From NCBI RefSeq assembly GCF_016909575.1, contig NZ_JAFBGA010000003.1, forward strand, positions 496,001 to 560,000: DNA of 64,000 nucleotides. Direction: 5' to 3'. Below the pieces are notes generated by a model. It searched no databases and had not been told where the DNA came from. It worked only from the letters and a program-made list of their open reading frames with translations. The position numbers were made by a program, and so were the translations under genes. Positions 42,549-51,251 of the stretch are shown piece after piece. This stretch comes from Streptomyces sp. HB132 (GTDB taxonomy: Bacteria > Actinomycetota > Actinomycetes > Streptomycetales > Streptomycetaceae). Each line of letters begins with the position of its first letter. The first letter of the stretch is position 1.

Positions 42549-44153
42549 ATGATCGAGTTGAGGCCACGGGCCGCCGCCAGGTACGGGGCGGCGTTCGCTG
42601 CAGCCCTCATGGTCCTGACGGGGTGTTCGTCCGGTGCCTCGGGGCTGCGCAGCACGGGCGCGTCGGCCCCGGCTCCCTCCCCGGACCCGCTCACATGGAG
42701 CACCTGCGGGAAGAACCTGGAATGCGCCACGATCAAGGTGCCGCAGGAGTACACCGAGCCCGAGGGCGCGCAGATCCCGCTCGCGGTCATGCGGCACCGG
42801 GCCACTGATCCCGACCAGCGCATCGGCAGTCTGATCTTCAACCCGGGCGGACCCGGGGTTTCCGCCACCGAAACACTGCGCAATCTGCCCAAGACAGCGG
42901 GCACTCCGGGCGCCTTCTCCCCTGAGGTGCTCGCCGGATTCGACATCATCGCCATGGACCCGCGCGGCGTCGGCGAATCGCATGCCGTGCGCTGCCTGAC
43001 CGACAAGCAGCGAGCCGAGGCCGCCGGCAACGACTTCGACCCTTCCGTCCCCGGGGGCAAGCCTCTGCCGCGACTGCTGGCCGATGCCGCCGCGTTCACC
43101 GACGGCTGTGCCGAACACCAGAGTAGGAAGTTCCTCGCCAGCCTGTCCACCGACAACGTGGCCCGCGATATCGACCAGGTTCGCTCCGCGCTCGGCGAGG
43201 ACAAGATCACGTACTACGGCTTGTCCTACGGCACCGTGGTCGGCCCCATGTACGCCACTCTCTTCCCCCACCGCGTCCGCCAGATGGTGCTCGACGCGCC
43301 CGTCGACACCAACCAGTGGTTCGGCAACTCCCTCCCCTTCCAGAACGACGTCGCCGTGGCAAGCGAGCGAACCCTCAACGCCTGGTTCAAGACCTGCCGC
43401 ACCGAAGGGACCGCAGTGTGCCCGTTCGGGGCAGGCGACCCGGAGGCGGCGTTCGACACACTCATCGACACACTGGAAGCGAAACCGCTGAAGATCGCAC
43501 CCGCCACGGGGGACGCCGCCCCGGGCGGCGAACTCGACGGCGCGAAGGCCCTGGAGACCACCCGAGCCCTCGCCGGCGACCAGAGCACCTGGCCGCTGCT
43601 GACCTCGGCGCTGCTGGCCGCGCAGAAGGGCAACGGCGCACCCCTCTACACCCTGTGGAGCAGCGTCACGGTATCCCCCTTCCCCGTCCCCACCGCGATG
43701 TTCGAAACCCACACCGCAGTACGCTGCGCCGACTGGAAGACCCCGGCCGGCATCGCCGCGCACAAGGCCGCAGCCACCAAGGCCACTGCCGAGGCCAAGC
43801 GGATCGGGACCCGGGCCGCCTACTCCGCCCTCAACTGCGCTCGGTGGCCCGCGCCGAACGCGGACCGCGTCACCAAGCCGCTCACAGGCGCCGGTGCGCC
43901 CCCGGCACTGGTGGTCGCAGGCCGACTGGACCCCGTCACCCCCCACCACTGGGCCGAAAACATGACTCGGACCCTGGACTCCGCTGTCCTGCTCACACGT
44001 GAAGGAGTCGGACACGGCTCCTACGGCATCAACACGTGTGTCAACAAGGCAGTTGACGCTGCGCTCCTCCACGGCACCCACCCCGCCGACGGCACCGTGT
44101 GCAAGACGGACACGCCCGCGACCACCCGCCCCCTTGTCCCTGTGGAGCGTTGA
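42549..44153 (+). CDS. TAP-type alpha/beta-hydrolase lipoprotein
   Basis: 534 residues. The signal peptide ends in lipobox LMVLTGC, so the enzyme is anchored to the outer face of the membrane. The S33/TAP fold shows FNPGGPGVSATETL, MDPRGVGESHAVRC, YYGLSYGTVVGPMYA (nucleophile), VAGRLDPVTPHHW (acid) and GVGHGSYGINTC (His). Family members remove N-terminal tripeptides or cleave esters. ATG 42549 was preferred to ATG 42543 because AAGGAAG directly abuts 42543 but is correctly spaced from 42549. A 17-bp hairpin terminator follows at 44280-44319. It is the second TAP enzyme within 5 kb. Confidence 0.9.
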   Translation: MIELRPRAAARYGAAFAAALMVLTGCSSGASGLRSTGASAPAPSPDPLTWSTCGKNLECATIKVPQEYTEPEGAQIPLAVMRHRATDPDQRIGSLIFNPGGPGVSATETLRNLPKTAGTPGAFSPEVLAGFDIIAMDPRGVGESHAVRCLTDKQRAEAAGNDFDPSVPGGKPLPRLLADAAAFTDGCAEHQSRKFLASLSTDNVARDIDQVRSALGEDKITYYGLSYGTVVGPMYATLFPHRVRQMVLDAPVDTNQWFGNSLPFQNDVAVASERTLNAWFKTCRTEGTAVCPFGAGDPEAAFDTLIDTLEAKPLKIAPATGDAAPGGELDGAKALETTRALAGDQSTWPLLTSALLAAQKGNGAPLYTLWSSVTVSPFPVPTAMFETHTAVRCADWKTPAGIAAHKAAATKATAEAKRIGTRAAYSALNCARWPAPNADRVTKPLTGAGAPPALVVAGRLDPVTPHHWAENMTRTLDSAVLLTREGVGHGSYGINTCVNKAVDAALLHGTHPADGTVCKTDTPATTRPLVPVER

Positions 44154-44279
44154 GCCACAGCCCGGCCGTCACCGCGTACGCACACACCCACGGCATGACC
44201 TCAGCACAGCGGAAGGGCTCACTGACGGGCTGACTGTTCAAGGTCACAACCAGGAGCTGGCCCGCGTTTCCCGCCGGGT

Positions 44280-44319
44280 GTGCGACGACGGCTACGGCAC
44301 CTCGTAGCCGTCGTCGCAC
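44280..44319. terminator. Perfect 17-bp bidirectional terminator
   Basis: 44280-44296 pairs with 44303-44319 without mismatch around GCACCT, between convergent genes (stops 44153 and 44402). Confidence 0.85.
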
Positions 44320-44401
44320 CGGCCTGCCGCCTGATCCACCCACCGGCACCTGCGCTCATGGTGCGAGCCGTGTGAGTGGTACCAGGAGCCGGTCGGCGTG
44401 C

Positions 44402-44863
44402 TCATATGACCGGGGCAGGCCCCAGCAGGTGGGCGTTCTCCTGGTGCTTGGCGGTGAGCTTGACGCTGCTGAGGCGCCAGCCGTGCGATGTCCGGATGGC
44501 CTCGTTGTCGTAGAAACCGACGACCAGCCATCGGTCCGGACCGCCGCCCGCCCGTTCTTCCGGCACCCAGTGTTCGGCGCGGACGTGCGCACGAAGGGTC
44601 GCACGGTCGCCGTCGATCTCGACGACGTGACCTGTGATGGTGTGATGGGTGGCGGAAAAGGGGGCGAAGGCCTGGCCCAGCACCTGGACGTACTCGTCGA
44701 GCGGCACGGTCATGGGCGGCAGGCCGGTGACCGAGGAGAAGTCGAGGGTCACGGAGTCTGTGTGGACGAGGGCGGGGAGGCTGTCGAAGTCCTTGAGGTC
44801 GGCGATGTCGGCGTAGCGGCCCATCAGCTCGATCAGTTCGATGCGGTCGGCGAGCGTGGACAT
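44402..44863 (-). CDS. SnoaL-like/NTF2-fold protein
   Basis: 153 residues forming one NTF2-like cone: DRIELIELMGRYADIADLKD, FDSLPALVHTDSVTLDFSSV, THHTITGHVVEIDGDRA, then RWLVVGFYDNEAIRTSHGWR. The family includes polyketide cyclases, dehydratases and many carriers of unknown function; no catalytic residue can be assigned. ATG 44863 overlaps the 3' end of the upstream SDR gene (stop 44833) by 31 bp on the same strand, so the two are translated from one message and may act on one substrate. Confidence 0.85.
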   Translation of the reverse strand: MSTLADRIELIELMGRYADIADLKDFDSLPALVHTDSVTLDFSSVTGLPPMTVPLDEYVQVLGQAFAPFSATHHTITGHVVEIDGDRATLRAHVRAEHWVPEERAGGGPDRWLVVGFYDNEAIRTSHGWRLSSVKLTAKHQENAHLLGPAPVI

Positions 44864-45804
44864 GAAGGACTCCCTGCGGACTCGGGTGCGGGCGTGGGCG
44901 TGGTTTTCGGGTTCCGGGGCCGGTGGCTCATGGTGAGGATGGTGTCCATCAGCCGGGCCGGCAGGAATCGGGTGAGGGGGACGATGAAGGCGGCGTCCGT
45001 GCCGAGGGTGTACCGGGCGCGCGGACGGGGCGTGGTCGCCACCCTGGCGATCTTGGCCCCCGCCTTCGCCGCCGGTAGGGCGCGTTCGAGGAAGGCCGTG
45101 TTGGACGCCACCGTCGCGTTGATGAGGTGGCTGTAGAGATGCTGGTGTTCGGTGCTCATCGCGGCGGCGAGTTCGAGGGAGAGGTCACCGCTGCGGGCGG
45201 CCATCTCGGTCCGGACGCCGCCGGGCTGGATGACGACCACCTGTACGCCGTGCGCCGAGACCTCGCGGCGCAGGGAGTCGCTGGCCGCTTCGAGGGCGAA
45301 CTTGGTTCCCGCGTACGCCCCGAAGACGGGCAGCGCGGCCACCCCGCCCACGGAGCTGATGTTGACGATTCTGCCCCGGCTCCGCCGCAGGAAGGGCAGG
45401 AGCTCCTGGATGACGGCGATGTGTCCGAAGAGGTTCACCTCGAACTGCTCGCGCCACAGAGCGAGGGGGAGCACCTCGACGGGGGCGTTGATCTCGATCC
45501 CCGCGTTGTTGACCAGGACGCGCAGGGCGCGCCGCTCGGGGTCGTCGGCGATCCGCCGGGCCAAGGCCCCGATGTGTTCCGGGACGGTGATGTCCAAGGT
45601 GACCGGTTCGATGCCGTCGGCCCGGACTGCGTCCGCCTCGCTGTCGGTGCGCACCCCGGCGAGAACGTGGTAGCCCATCGAGGCGAGGGCACGGGCCGTC
45701 GCCGCTCCGATGCCCGACGAGGCGCCGGAGACGACGACGAGCTCGTCGGCCTTCCGAGGGTTCTTCCGCTGGTCTTTCCGCGAGTCTCCGGGTCGACGGA
45801 TCAC
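44833..45804 (-). CDS. SDR-family oxidoreductase
   Basis: 323 residues. VVSGASSGIGAATARAL (cofactor), VLVNNAGIEINAPVE, VNISSVGGVAALPVFGAYAG (Ser and Tyr-x-x-x-Lys in GAYAGTKFALE) and VVIQPGGVRTEM are complete classical SDR motifs. A C-terminal extension of about 60 residues ends in a Pro/Ser-rich tail. GTG 45804 has AAGGA nine bases upstream and leaves 14 bp to the preceding SDR stop (45819). It forms an operon with that SDR and the NTF2-like gene. Confidence 0.87.
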   Translation of the reverse strand: MIRRPGDSRKDQRKNPRKADELVVVSGASSGIGAATARALASMGYHVLAGVRTDSEADAVRADGIEPVTLDITVPEHIGALARRIADDPERRALRVLVNNAGIEINAPVEVLPLALWREQFEVNLFGHIAVIQELLPFLRRSRGRIVNISSVGGVAALPVFGAYAGTKFALEAASDSLRREVSAHGVQVVVIQPGGVRTEMAARSGDLSLELAAAMSTEHQHLYSHLINATVASNTAFLERALPAAKAGAKIARVATTPRPRARYTLGTDAAFIVPLTRFLPARLMDTILTMSHRPRNPKTTPTPAPESAGSPSCPRSPTASN

Positions 45805-45818
45805 AGGGGTGGGTCCTT

Positions 45819-46724
45819 TCACGAGGCGGGGGTTACGGGCGTGTCCAGGGGGAAGCGCGTGCCGGTCAGGTCCTCCGACACCTCCCACAGTCGCCGTGCC
45901 GCCGAGCCGTCACGTGCTCGGTCGGACCGTCCGACCAGCGTCGGTGCGCCGCGCACGCCCCAGAGCCGGCCGGGGCCGGCATAGCTGTCGCCCGGAAGGT
46001 CCGCGGTGGCGGCGTACAGGGTGGGCAGGGCGCCCCCCTCGGCACTTTGGGCGACGAGCCCGACCAGGAACTTCTCGACGCGAAAGCCGAGGGAGGGCTT
46101 CTCCTCCGCTCTCATGAGGCTCGTCGAGGAGATGCCGGGATGCGCGGCCGTGGAGATGACGCGTGACCCCGCGCGGGTGAGTCTGCGCTGGAGTTCGGCG
46201 GCGAACAGGAGGTTGGCCAGCTTGGACTGCGCATAGGCGGCGTTGGGACGGTAGGGCCTGCGCTGCCACTGGAGGTCGGTGAAGTCCAGGGAGCCGAGCC
46301 GGTGCCCGAGCGAGGCCACCGTGACGACCCGCCCCCTGATGCGCGGAAGAAGCAGGTTCGTCAGGGCGAAGTGGCCCAGGTGGTTGGTCCCGAACTGCAA
46401 CTCGAATCCGTCCGCGGTCCGGGAGAGCGGCCCCAGGGAGAGACCGGCGTTGTTGACCAGCAGATCGACCTGACCGGGGAGGCCGCGGGCGAAGGCCCGC
46501 ACGGAGGAGAGGTCGGCGAGATCGAGGGTGCGGACCTGGACCGGCCCCGTCATGGTCGCCGCCGCGGCCTCCCCCTTCTCCGGATCGCGTACGGCCAGGA
46601 CAACCCGCGCTCCGCGCTCGGCGAGGGCACGGGCCGTGACGAGCCCGATACCGCTGTTCGCACCGGTGACGACGGCGGTGCGGCCGGTCAGGTCGGGCAG
46701 GTCGGCGAGAGAGAATCTGGACAT
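45819..46724 (-). CDS. SDR oxidoreductase of the retinol-dehydrogenase-like type
   Basis: 301 residues. LTGRTAVVTGANSGIGLVTA, LDLADLSSVRAFAR, LLVNNAGLSLGPLSR, FGTNHLGHFALTNLLLP and YAQSKLANLLFAAELQRRL are the pieces of the extended SDR group related to WWOX/retinol dehydrogenases. The catalytic Tyr-Lys is in YAQSK. ATG 46724 was chosen because the longer open frame runs through the divergent promoter. It is divergent from a TetR regulator at 46790; a small inverted repeat between them may be the operator. Confidence 0.87.
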   Translation of the reverse strand: MSRFSLADLPDLTGRTAVVTGANSGIGLVTARALAERGARVVLAVRDPEKGEAAAATMTGPVQVRTLDLADLSSVRAFARGLPGQVDLLVNNAGLSLGPLSRTADGFELQFGTNHLGHFALTNLLLPRIRGRVVTVASLGHRLGSLDFTDLQWQRRPYRPNAAYAQSKLANLLFAAELQRRLTRAGSRVISTAAHPGISSTSLMRAEEKPSLGFRVEKFLVGLVAQSAEGGALPTLYAATADLPGDSYAGPGRLWGVRGAPTLVGRSDRARDGSAARRLWEVSEDLTGTRFPLDTPVTPAS

Positions 46725-46747
46725 ACCGCGAGAGTAGACACTGCCAA

Positions 46748-46761
46748 CATTGTTGTCAATG
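46748..46761. promoter_or_regulatory. Operator candidate between SDR and TetR genes
   Basis: CATTG-TTGT-CAATG is a perfect 5-4-5 inverted repeat in an AT-rich 65-bp divergent gap. A TAGGCT hexamer (46778-46783) serves the TetR gene. Confidence 0.5.
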
Positions 46762-46789
46762 GAAACATCGAGTTGGGTAGGCTGCCCCC

Positions 46790-47407
46790 ATGCCTGACAC
46801 CACCGAGCGGCGGCCCTACCACCACGGGAATCTCCGCACGGACCTGCTCGACGCGGCGGAGCGCAGCCTGAGGGCGCACGGGGCCGAGCAGCTCTCCCTG
46901 CGGGACCTGGCACGGGAAGTCGGAGTGAGTCACGCGGCGCCCCGACGTCACTTCGCGGACCGCCGCGCGCTGCTCGACGCCCTCGCCGAGTCGGGCTTCA
47001 TACGCCTGGGCGAGAAGCTGCGGGCCGCGGTGGACGAGATCGGCGACGAGGACGACCTGCCCGCCCGCCTGCACGCGTTCGCGTCGGCCTACGTCCGGTT
47101 CGCGACCGAGAATGCCGCGCTGACCGGGCTGATGAACTCCAGCAAGCACCGCCCCGGGGCGACCGCGGTCGCCGAGGCCGCCGCAGCCGCGTTCGGCCAG
47201 ATCAGCGACCTGATCGAAGAGGGCCAGGAGCGCGGCGAGCTGGAGGGGGATGACCCCGAGGAGATCGGGCTCATCCTCTACGCGACCGTCCTGGGGATCA
47301 CCACCATGCTCAACAGCGGCATGATCGAGCCCGCGCGGCTCGAAGGCCTCGTGGGCACCGCGGTGACACAGTTCCTGCGAGGCGCCCGCCCGGCGGAGCC
47401 GCGCTGA
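46790..47407 (+). CDS. TetR-family regulator with WHG-type C-terminal domain
   Basis: 205 residues. The start RRPYHHGNLRTDLLDAA is the signature of the TetR group with a C-terminal WHG domain. The helix-turn-helix is LSLRDLAREVGVSHAAPRRH. The C-terminal half (ENAALTGLMNSSKHRPGA, then EEIGLILYATVLGITTML) forms the effector domain. TAGGCT lies seven bases before ATG 46790 with no ribosome site, so the mRNA is probably leaderless. It most likely represses the divergent SDR-SDR-NTF2 operon. Confidence 0.88.
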   Translation: MPDTTERRPYHHGNLRTDLLDAAERSLRAHGAEQLSLRDLAREVGVSHAAPRRHFADRRALLDALAESGFIRLGEKLRAAVDEIGDEDDLPARLHAFASAYVRFATENAALTGLMNSSKHRPGATAVAEAAAAAFGQISDLIEEGQERGELEGDDPEEIGLILYATVLGITTMLNSGMIEPARLEGLVGTAVTQFLRGARPAEPR

Positions 47408-48348
47408 CCGATTGGCGATATCGCCCCCGGCCGAGGGCGCTCGCTGCTACGGGTGGGCGGGATGGCACCCAGCAGGGCGTGAGCCGGGTGGCGTCGTCCA
47501 GATCCGCCACGTCCCTTTGCGTGCCGGATTCGACCGGCCACCTGTCCCACCGACTGGAGCGGCTTGACCCGCCCCGTAGATCATCCGACACGGCCCACAG
47601 CGAAGCCCTCGCAGCTCGGACAGCTCCGGCCTGGCAACCGAACACGGATACCGAGACCAATCCATCTCATCGCGTGAGGCACTCGAAGTCCACCGTTGTC
47701 GCCCGAGCCGGTCCCAGCCATGTAATCCGCCGCGACCGACGACCCGGGCCAGGCGAAGCAGAACGCAAACAGACCCCTCGTCGCCCACTCACAGCACACC
47801 ACCGCCCGGTCGGTTCAGGGGTAGATCGCCCCGTCCACGGCGACTCCGGTTGCACCAACGGCCTCTGCCACCGGTGCTTCCGGATATCCGGCACACCTCT
47901 TGCCGGCGTCGACCCCGGTCTCCGCACCACCGCGCCCCCGACCCGCCCCGGTTCGGCGGACAGGCCTGGCGGCACGACCAGGATCCGCCGGGAACCCGGC
48001 GCGAGGCGGACGCCTGTTATGCCTCTGTCACGACGGCGAGCCTCGGCGCGCACCGTGCAAAAGATCCCGAAACATCCATTCTCCAGAGTGCACAGAACTA
48101 TGCCGTAACGTCACCGGTTTCATGCCTCGAACCGGAGGTAGGAGACCCGCTGGAACACAAAGCGGCGACGGAGGTACAGCGGTTACTTCCTGAGGATGCG
48201 CGAATGCCCAATTCATTCCATCTGATCCTTGACAGGGATTCGAGGAAGAGAGGGGGCGACCGATGAACCTTTCCAATGCGCACTTTTAACTCTCTTATCG
48301 GCGATAGAAAATCCTTGCTTATTTCGGCTAACACACAGGGGAGTTCTG
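47408..48348. other. About 940 bp without a recognisable gene
   Basis: All open frames here look like shadows. GGCGATATCGCC (47414-47425) is a perfect palindrome just after the TetR stop. The last 260 bp (48085-48348) are clearly AT-rich for this genome and should hold the promoter of the GPP34 gene. The middle could be a decayed gene, but I cannot name it. Confidence 0.5.
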
Positions 48349-48998
48349 ATGCCCACGACTCTCGCTCAGAAGCTGTACATGCTCTGCTACACCGTCAAGA
48401 AGGAGAAGTTCCAGCTCGACAACATTCAGGGGCGCGGCCAGCTGCTGCGGGCCGGGGCGATGACCGAGTTGGCTCGCGACGGTCTGCTGGACGCGACCGG
48501 GGGGAAGGTTCGGCGGCTCCCGGCGGTCCGCCGACGGATCCGTTCACGGCCTCGGTCTGGTACGACCTGCCCGAGGACAAGCCCAAGGGCTGGCTCAAGT
48601 TCCTGCACAACAAGGCGCACACAGCCGAAACCCCGGTCCGCGACCAGTTGGTCGCCTCCGGGGATGTCGCCATCGAACGGGTGAAGAAGCTGGGGGTCGT
48701 GTCCACCAACAGGGTCACCGTGGTGCACCCGGACCTGGTGCACGACCTGCAGGTCCGGGTGCGCGCGATCGTGCTCGACGGCGCTCCCGCCGATGGCCTG
48801 ACTGACGAACTGGCGATGGCAGTCCTGGCGGTCGAGCTGGAGCTCACCTCGGTGTGGAGCAAGGAGGACCGCCGCACCCACAAGTCCGCCCTGAAGGCGC
48901 AAGCGGCGCGGTTCGACGCGTTCGTCCCCGGACTGCGCAAGGCGCTGCGCGACTCCTATCTCGCGAGCCGGGCCGTGGGAGGCGGCTGGAGCGCCTGA
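48349..48998 (+). pseudogene. GPP34 (Golgi phosphoprotein 3-like) protein, frameshifted
   Basis: ATG 48349 (GGGGAG upstream) starts TTLAQKLYMLCYTVKKEKFQ and reads to GGKVRRL at about 48518. The family sequence continues in the next frame with GGPPTDPFTASVWYDLPEDK, LHNKAHTAETPVRDQLVASG and the C-terminus RFDAFVPGLRKALRDSYLAS. One missing C in a CCC run would restore about 216 residues (650 bases instead of 651). GPP34 proteins bind phosphoinositides in eukaryotes; in streptomycetes they are abundant and of unknown role. Pseudogene or sequencing error cannot be told apart here. Confidence 0.82.
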
Positions 48999-49069
48999 AC
49001 CGCCGTACGACCGCGAACAGAAATCCCCCCAGAGACGCTGCAACCGCAGCACATGACCAGGAGTGATCG

Positions 49070-49765
49070 ATGACCCAACTCGAAGGCGAGCACATCCCCT
49101 CCCCCACTCACGACCGGGGCAGCACAAGCGCGCCGTCCCCCGCCCCGGGATCGCCCATGCTCGAGTCCATGGGCGGCACGGCCGGCTTCGTCTACTCGAC
49201 CGTCCCGGTCGTGGTGTTCGTGATCGCACTCGCCTTGCTGTCGACGAAGGCAGCCGTGATCGCGGCGGTAGCAACCGGCGTGGTGCTCACCGTGGCCCGG
49301 CTGGTGCGCGGGGAACGTCTCCTCGCCGCCTCGGGCAGCCTGACCGGCGTTCTGGTCGCGGCAGGCATCGTCGCGCTCACCGGTTCCGCCAAGGACTTCT
49401 TCCTGCTGGGCATCTGGGTGGCCTTCGCAGGTTTCCTCGCCACCTTCGGTTCGGTGCTCTTTCGCCGCCCCTTGAGCGGCGTGGCGTGGAACCTCCTGCA
49501 CGGGGGCGCGCACGACTGGCGCGCGGACCGTCAGGTTCTGCGGGCACACGACATAGCCACGCTCGCAGCGGCGAGCGTCCTCGGGGCCCGGTTCGTGGTG
49601 AAGCAGTGGCTCTACGTGCACGACGCCACCGGCTGGCTCGCCTTCGCGAAGATCGCCATGGGCACCCCCCTCACCGTGGTGGCCGCGCTGGTCGTCGCCT
49701 GGGCCTTCCGCAAGACGTCGAAGCACCTGGTGGGGAGCCCGCCGGCCGGGACGATCGTTCAGTAG
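49070..49765 (+). CDS. DUF3159-type membrane protein
   Basis: 231 residues. A polar N-terminus of about 40 residues precedes six or so helices, including YSTVPVVVFVIALALLSTKA and LTGVLVAAGIVALTGSAKDF. AFAGFLATFGSVLFRRPLSG and GGAHDWRADRQVLRAHDIAT are segments I associate with actinobacterial DUF3159 proteins. Function unknown. ATG 49070 has AGGAG six bases upstream, 71 bp after the GPP34 gene, same strand; co-transcription is plausible. Confidence 0.78.
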   Translation: MTQLEGEHIPSPTHDRGSTSAPSPAPGSPMLESMGGTAGFVYSTVPVVVFVIALALLSTKAAVIAAVATGVVLTVARLVRGERLLAASGSLTGVLVAAGIVALTGSAKDFFLLGIWVAFAGFLATFGSVLFRRPLSGVAWNLLHGGAHDWRADRQVLRAHDIATLAAASVLGARFVVKQWLYVHDATGWLAFAKIAMGTPLTVVAALVVAWAFRKTSKHLVGSPPAGTIVQ

Positions 49766-49839
49766 CAGTCCGAACTCCCGCCTCGCCAGGGCGCGTCCAC
49801 CTAGCGATTCCGTCATATCAGCGGAGAAGGGATCCTTCC

Positions 49840-51089
49840 ATGTCGATCAGCCCCACGCACGCAGAGACAGCGAGGGAACTCGGAGCTTTCGAGCGGACCA
49901 TCGATCTCTACATGCACCGAAACCCTGTCCAGTTCTCCCTGGTCGCCGAGATCGACCGTAAGGTCTCCGAGCAGACGCTGGCGCGGGCACTGCAGAAGGT
50001 GCAGGCGCAGCACCCGCTGCTCGGCGTCTCGGTCGACCGCAGCGCGCCCCAGGCCCGATACCGCTGGGCAGATGACCCGATCAGGATCGAAACAGCCACC
50101 GAGGGAACGCCCTGGCAGGCAGTCGTCGCCGGTGAGCAGACGCGCCCCATCGCGCCGAAGCCCGGCCCGCTCATGCGGACCGTACTCATTCCCGCGGAGA
50201 CCGCAGCGTCATCGTGCTGACCTTCGCCCACCAGATCACCGACGGCACCGGCGGCATGCGCGTGGTGGCGGACCTGGTCGCGGCCCTCGACGGCGACGAG
50301 GAGGGCGGCCGGCCGGCCCCGGGACGGGATGTACCGCCCTCCCAGGAGGCCCTCCTGCAGGATCTCGACGCGACGACGCCTCCCGCAGGGCCGCCCCAGG
50401 AGGAGCTGATGAACACGCCGGGCGAACTGACCCGGTTCTCGGGGCGGACACCGCACGTATCCGCTTTGGCCCTGCAACGCGGTCTGACCGCACGGCTCGT
50501 GACCCGCTGCCGCGCGGAGGGCGTCTCCGTGCACGCCGCCCTGTGCGCTGCAGCGGGCACGGTCTTCCACCGCGCGGGCCGCACCCGGGTGAGGGTGCTG
50601 AGCCCGGTCGACCTGCGGCGTGCCGCAGGTCTGCCCGACGCCGTCGCCAACCGGTTCGCCGGAGCGCGGACGGTCAGCGAGGCGTCCCAGGCCGAAGACT
50701 TCTGGAAACTGGCCCAGCATCATCACCAGGCTCTTGAACACCAGCGGACACCCGGGGTGCTCAAGGCCGGTTCGCAGGCGCTGGCCCAGCAGCCGCCCAC
50801 CACCCCCGAAGAGGCCGAGGCGATGATGACCGTTGTCACCGCCGCCGACATCCAGATCACCAATCTCGGGGTGGTCGAGGCACCGGCACACGGCCGCGCC
50901 CGTCTCACCGCTCTGTGGGGGCCGGCGCAGACCACCCAACTGGCCGGTGAACACGTCCTGGGTGTCGCCACGTGCGAGGGAAGCCTACGCATGACGGAGC
51001 TGACCCACGATCCCCTGGCCGCTCTGCTGCCCGACATGGCCACCGTCCTCGCCCAGCAGTGCACCGAACCCGACGCGCCCCGCTCCTGA
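49840..51089 (+). pseudogene. Condensation-fold acyltransferase (PapA-like), frameshifted
   Basis: ATG 49840 (AAGGGA upstream) encodes LGAFERTIDLYMHRNPVQFS and LARALQKVQAQHPLLGVSVD, the N-terminal half of the CoA-dependent/condensation acyltransferase fold, but the frame stops at 50220. The next frame picks up VIVLTFAHQITDGTGGMRVV, whose HxxxDG is the catalytic motif, and runs to 51089. A one-base deletion near 50195-50205 explains it (1250 bases instead of 1251). Related enzymes transfer acyl groups onto polyketide-, phthiocerol- or peptide-type alcohols. If the frameshift is a sequencing error, this is an intact acyltransferase of about 416 residues. Confidence 0.8.
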
Positions 51090-51251
51090 TGCATTCAGGA
51101 CACCGAGCACCGTCCTCGGCACACCACCCGCCGTCCGGCGTTCGGAACGCCCGGAACCCCTCGCCGGACCGGCAGACCGAAGCGGCCCTGCCGCCGCATC
51201 CACACTGCGCCCTCGACAGCCGCACCCGATGAGTGACACACAGGAGTGACC

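Noticed and set aside
47479..48108. 209-codon open frame on + in the gene-poor stretch
   Set aside because: Composition (Arg/Ser/Pro/His/Thr) is not that of a folded protein, there is no ribosome site, and no motif is visible.
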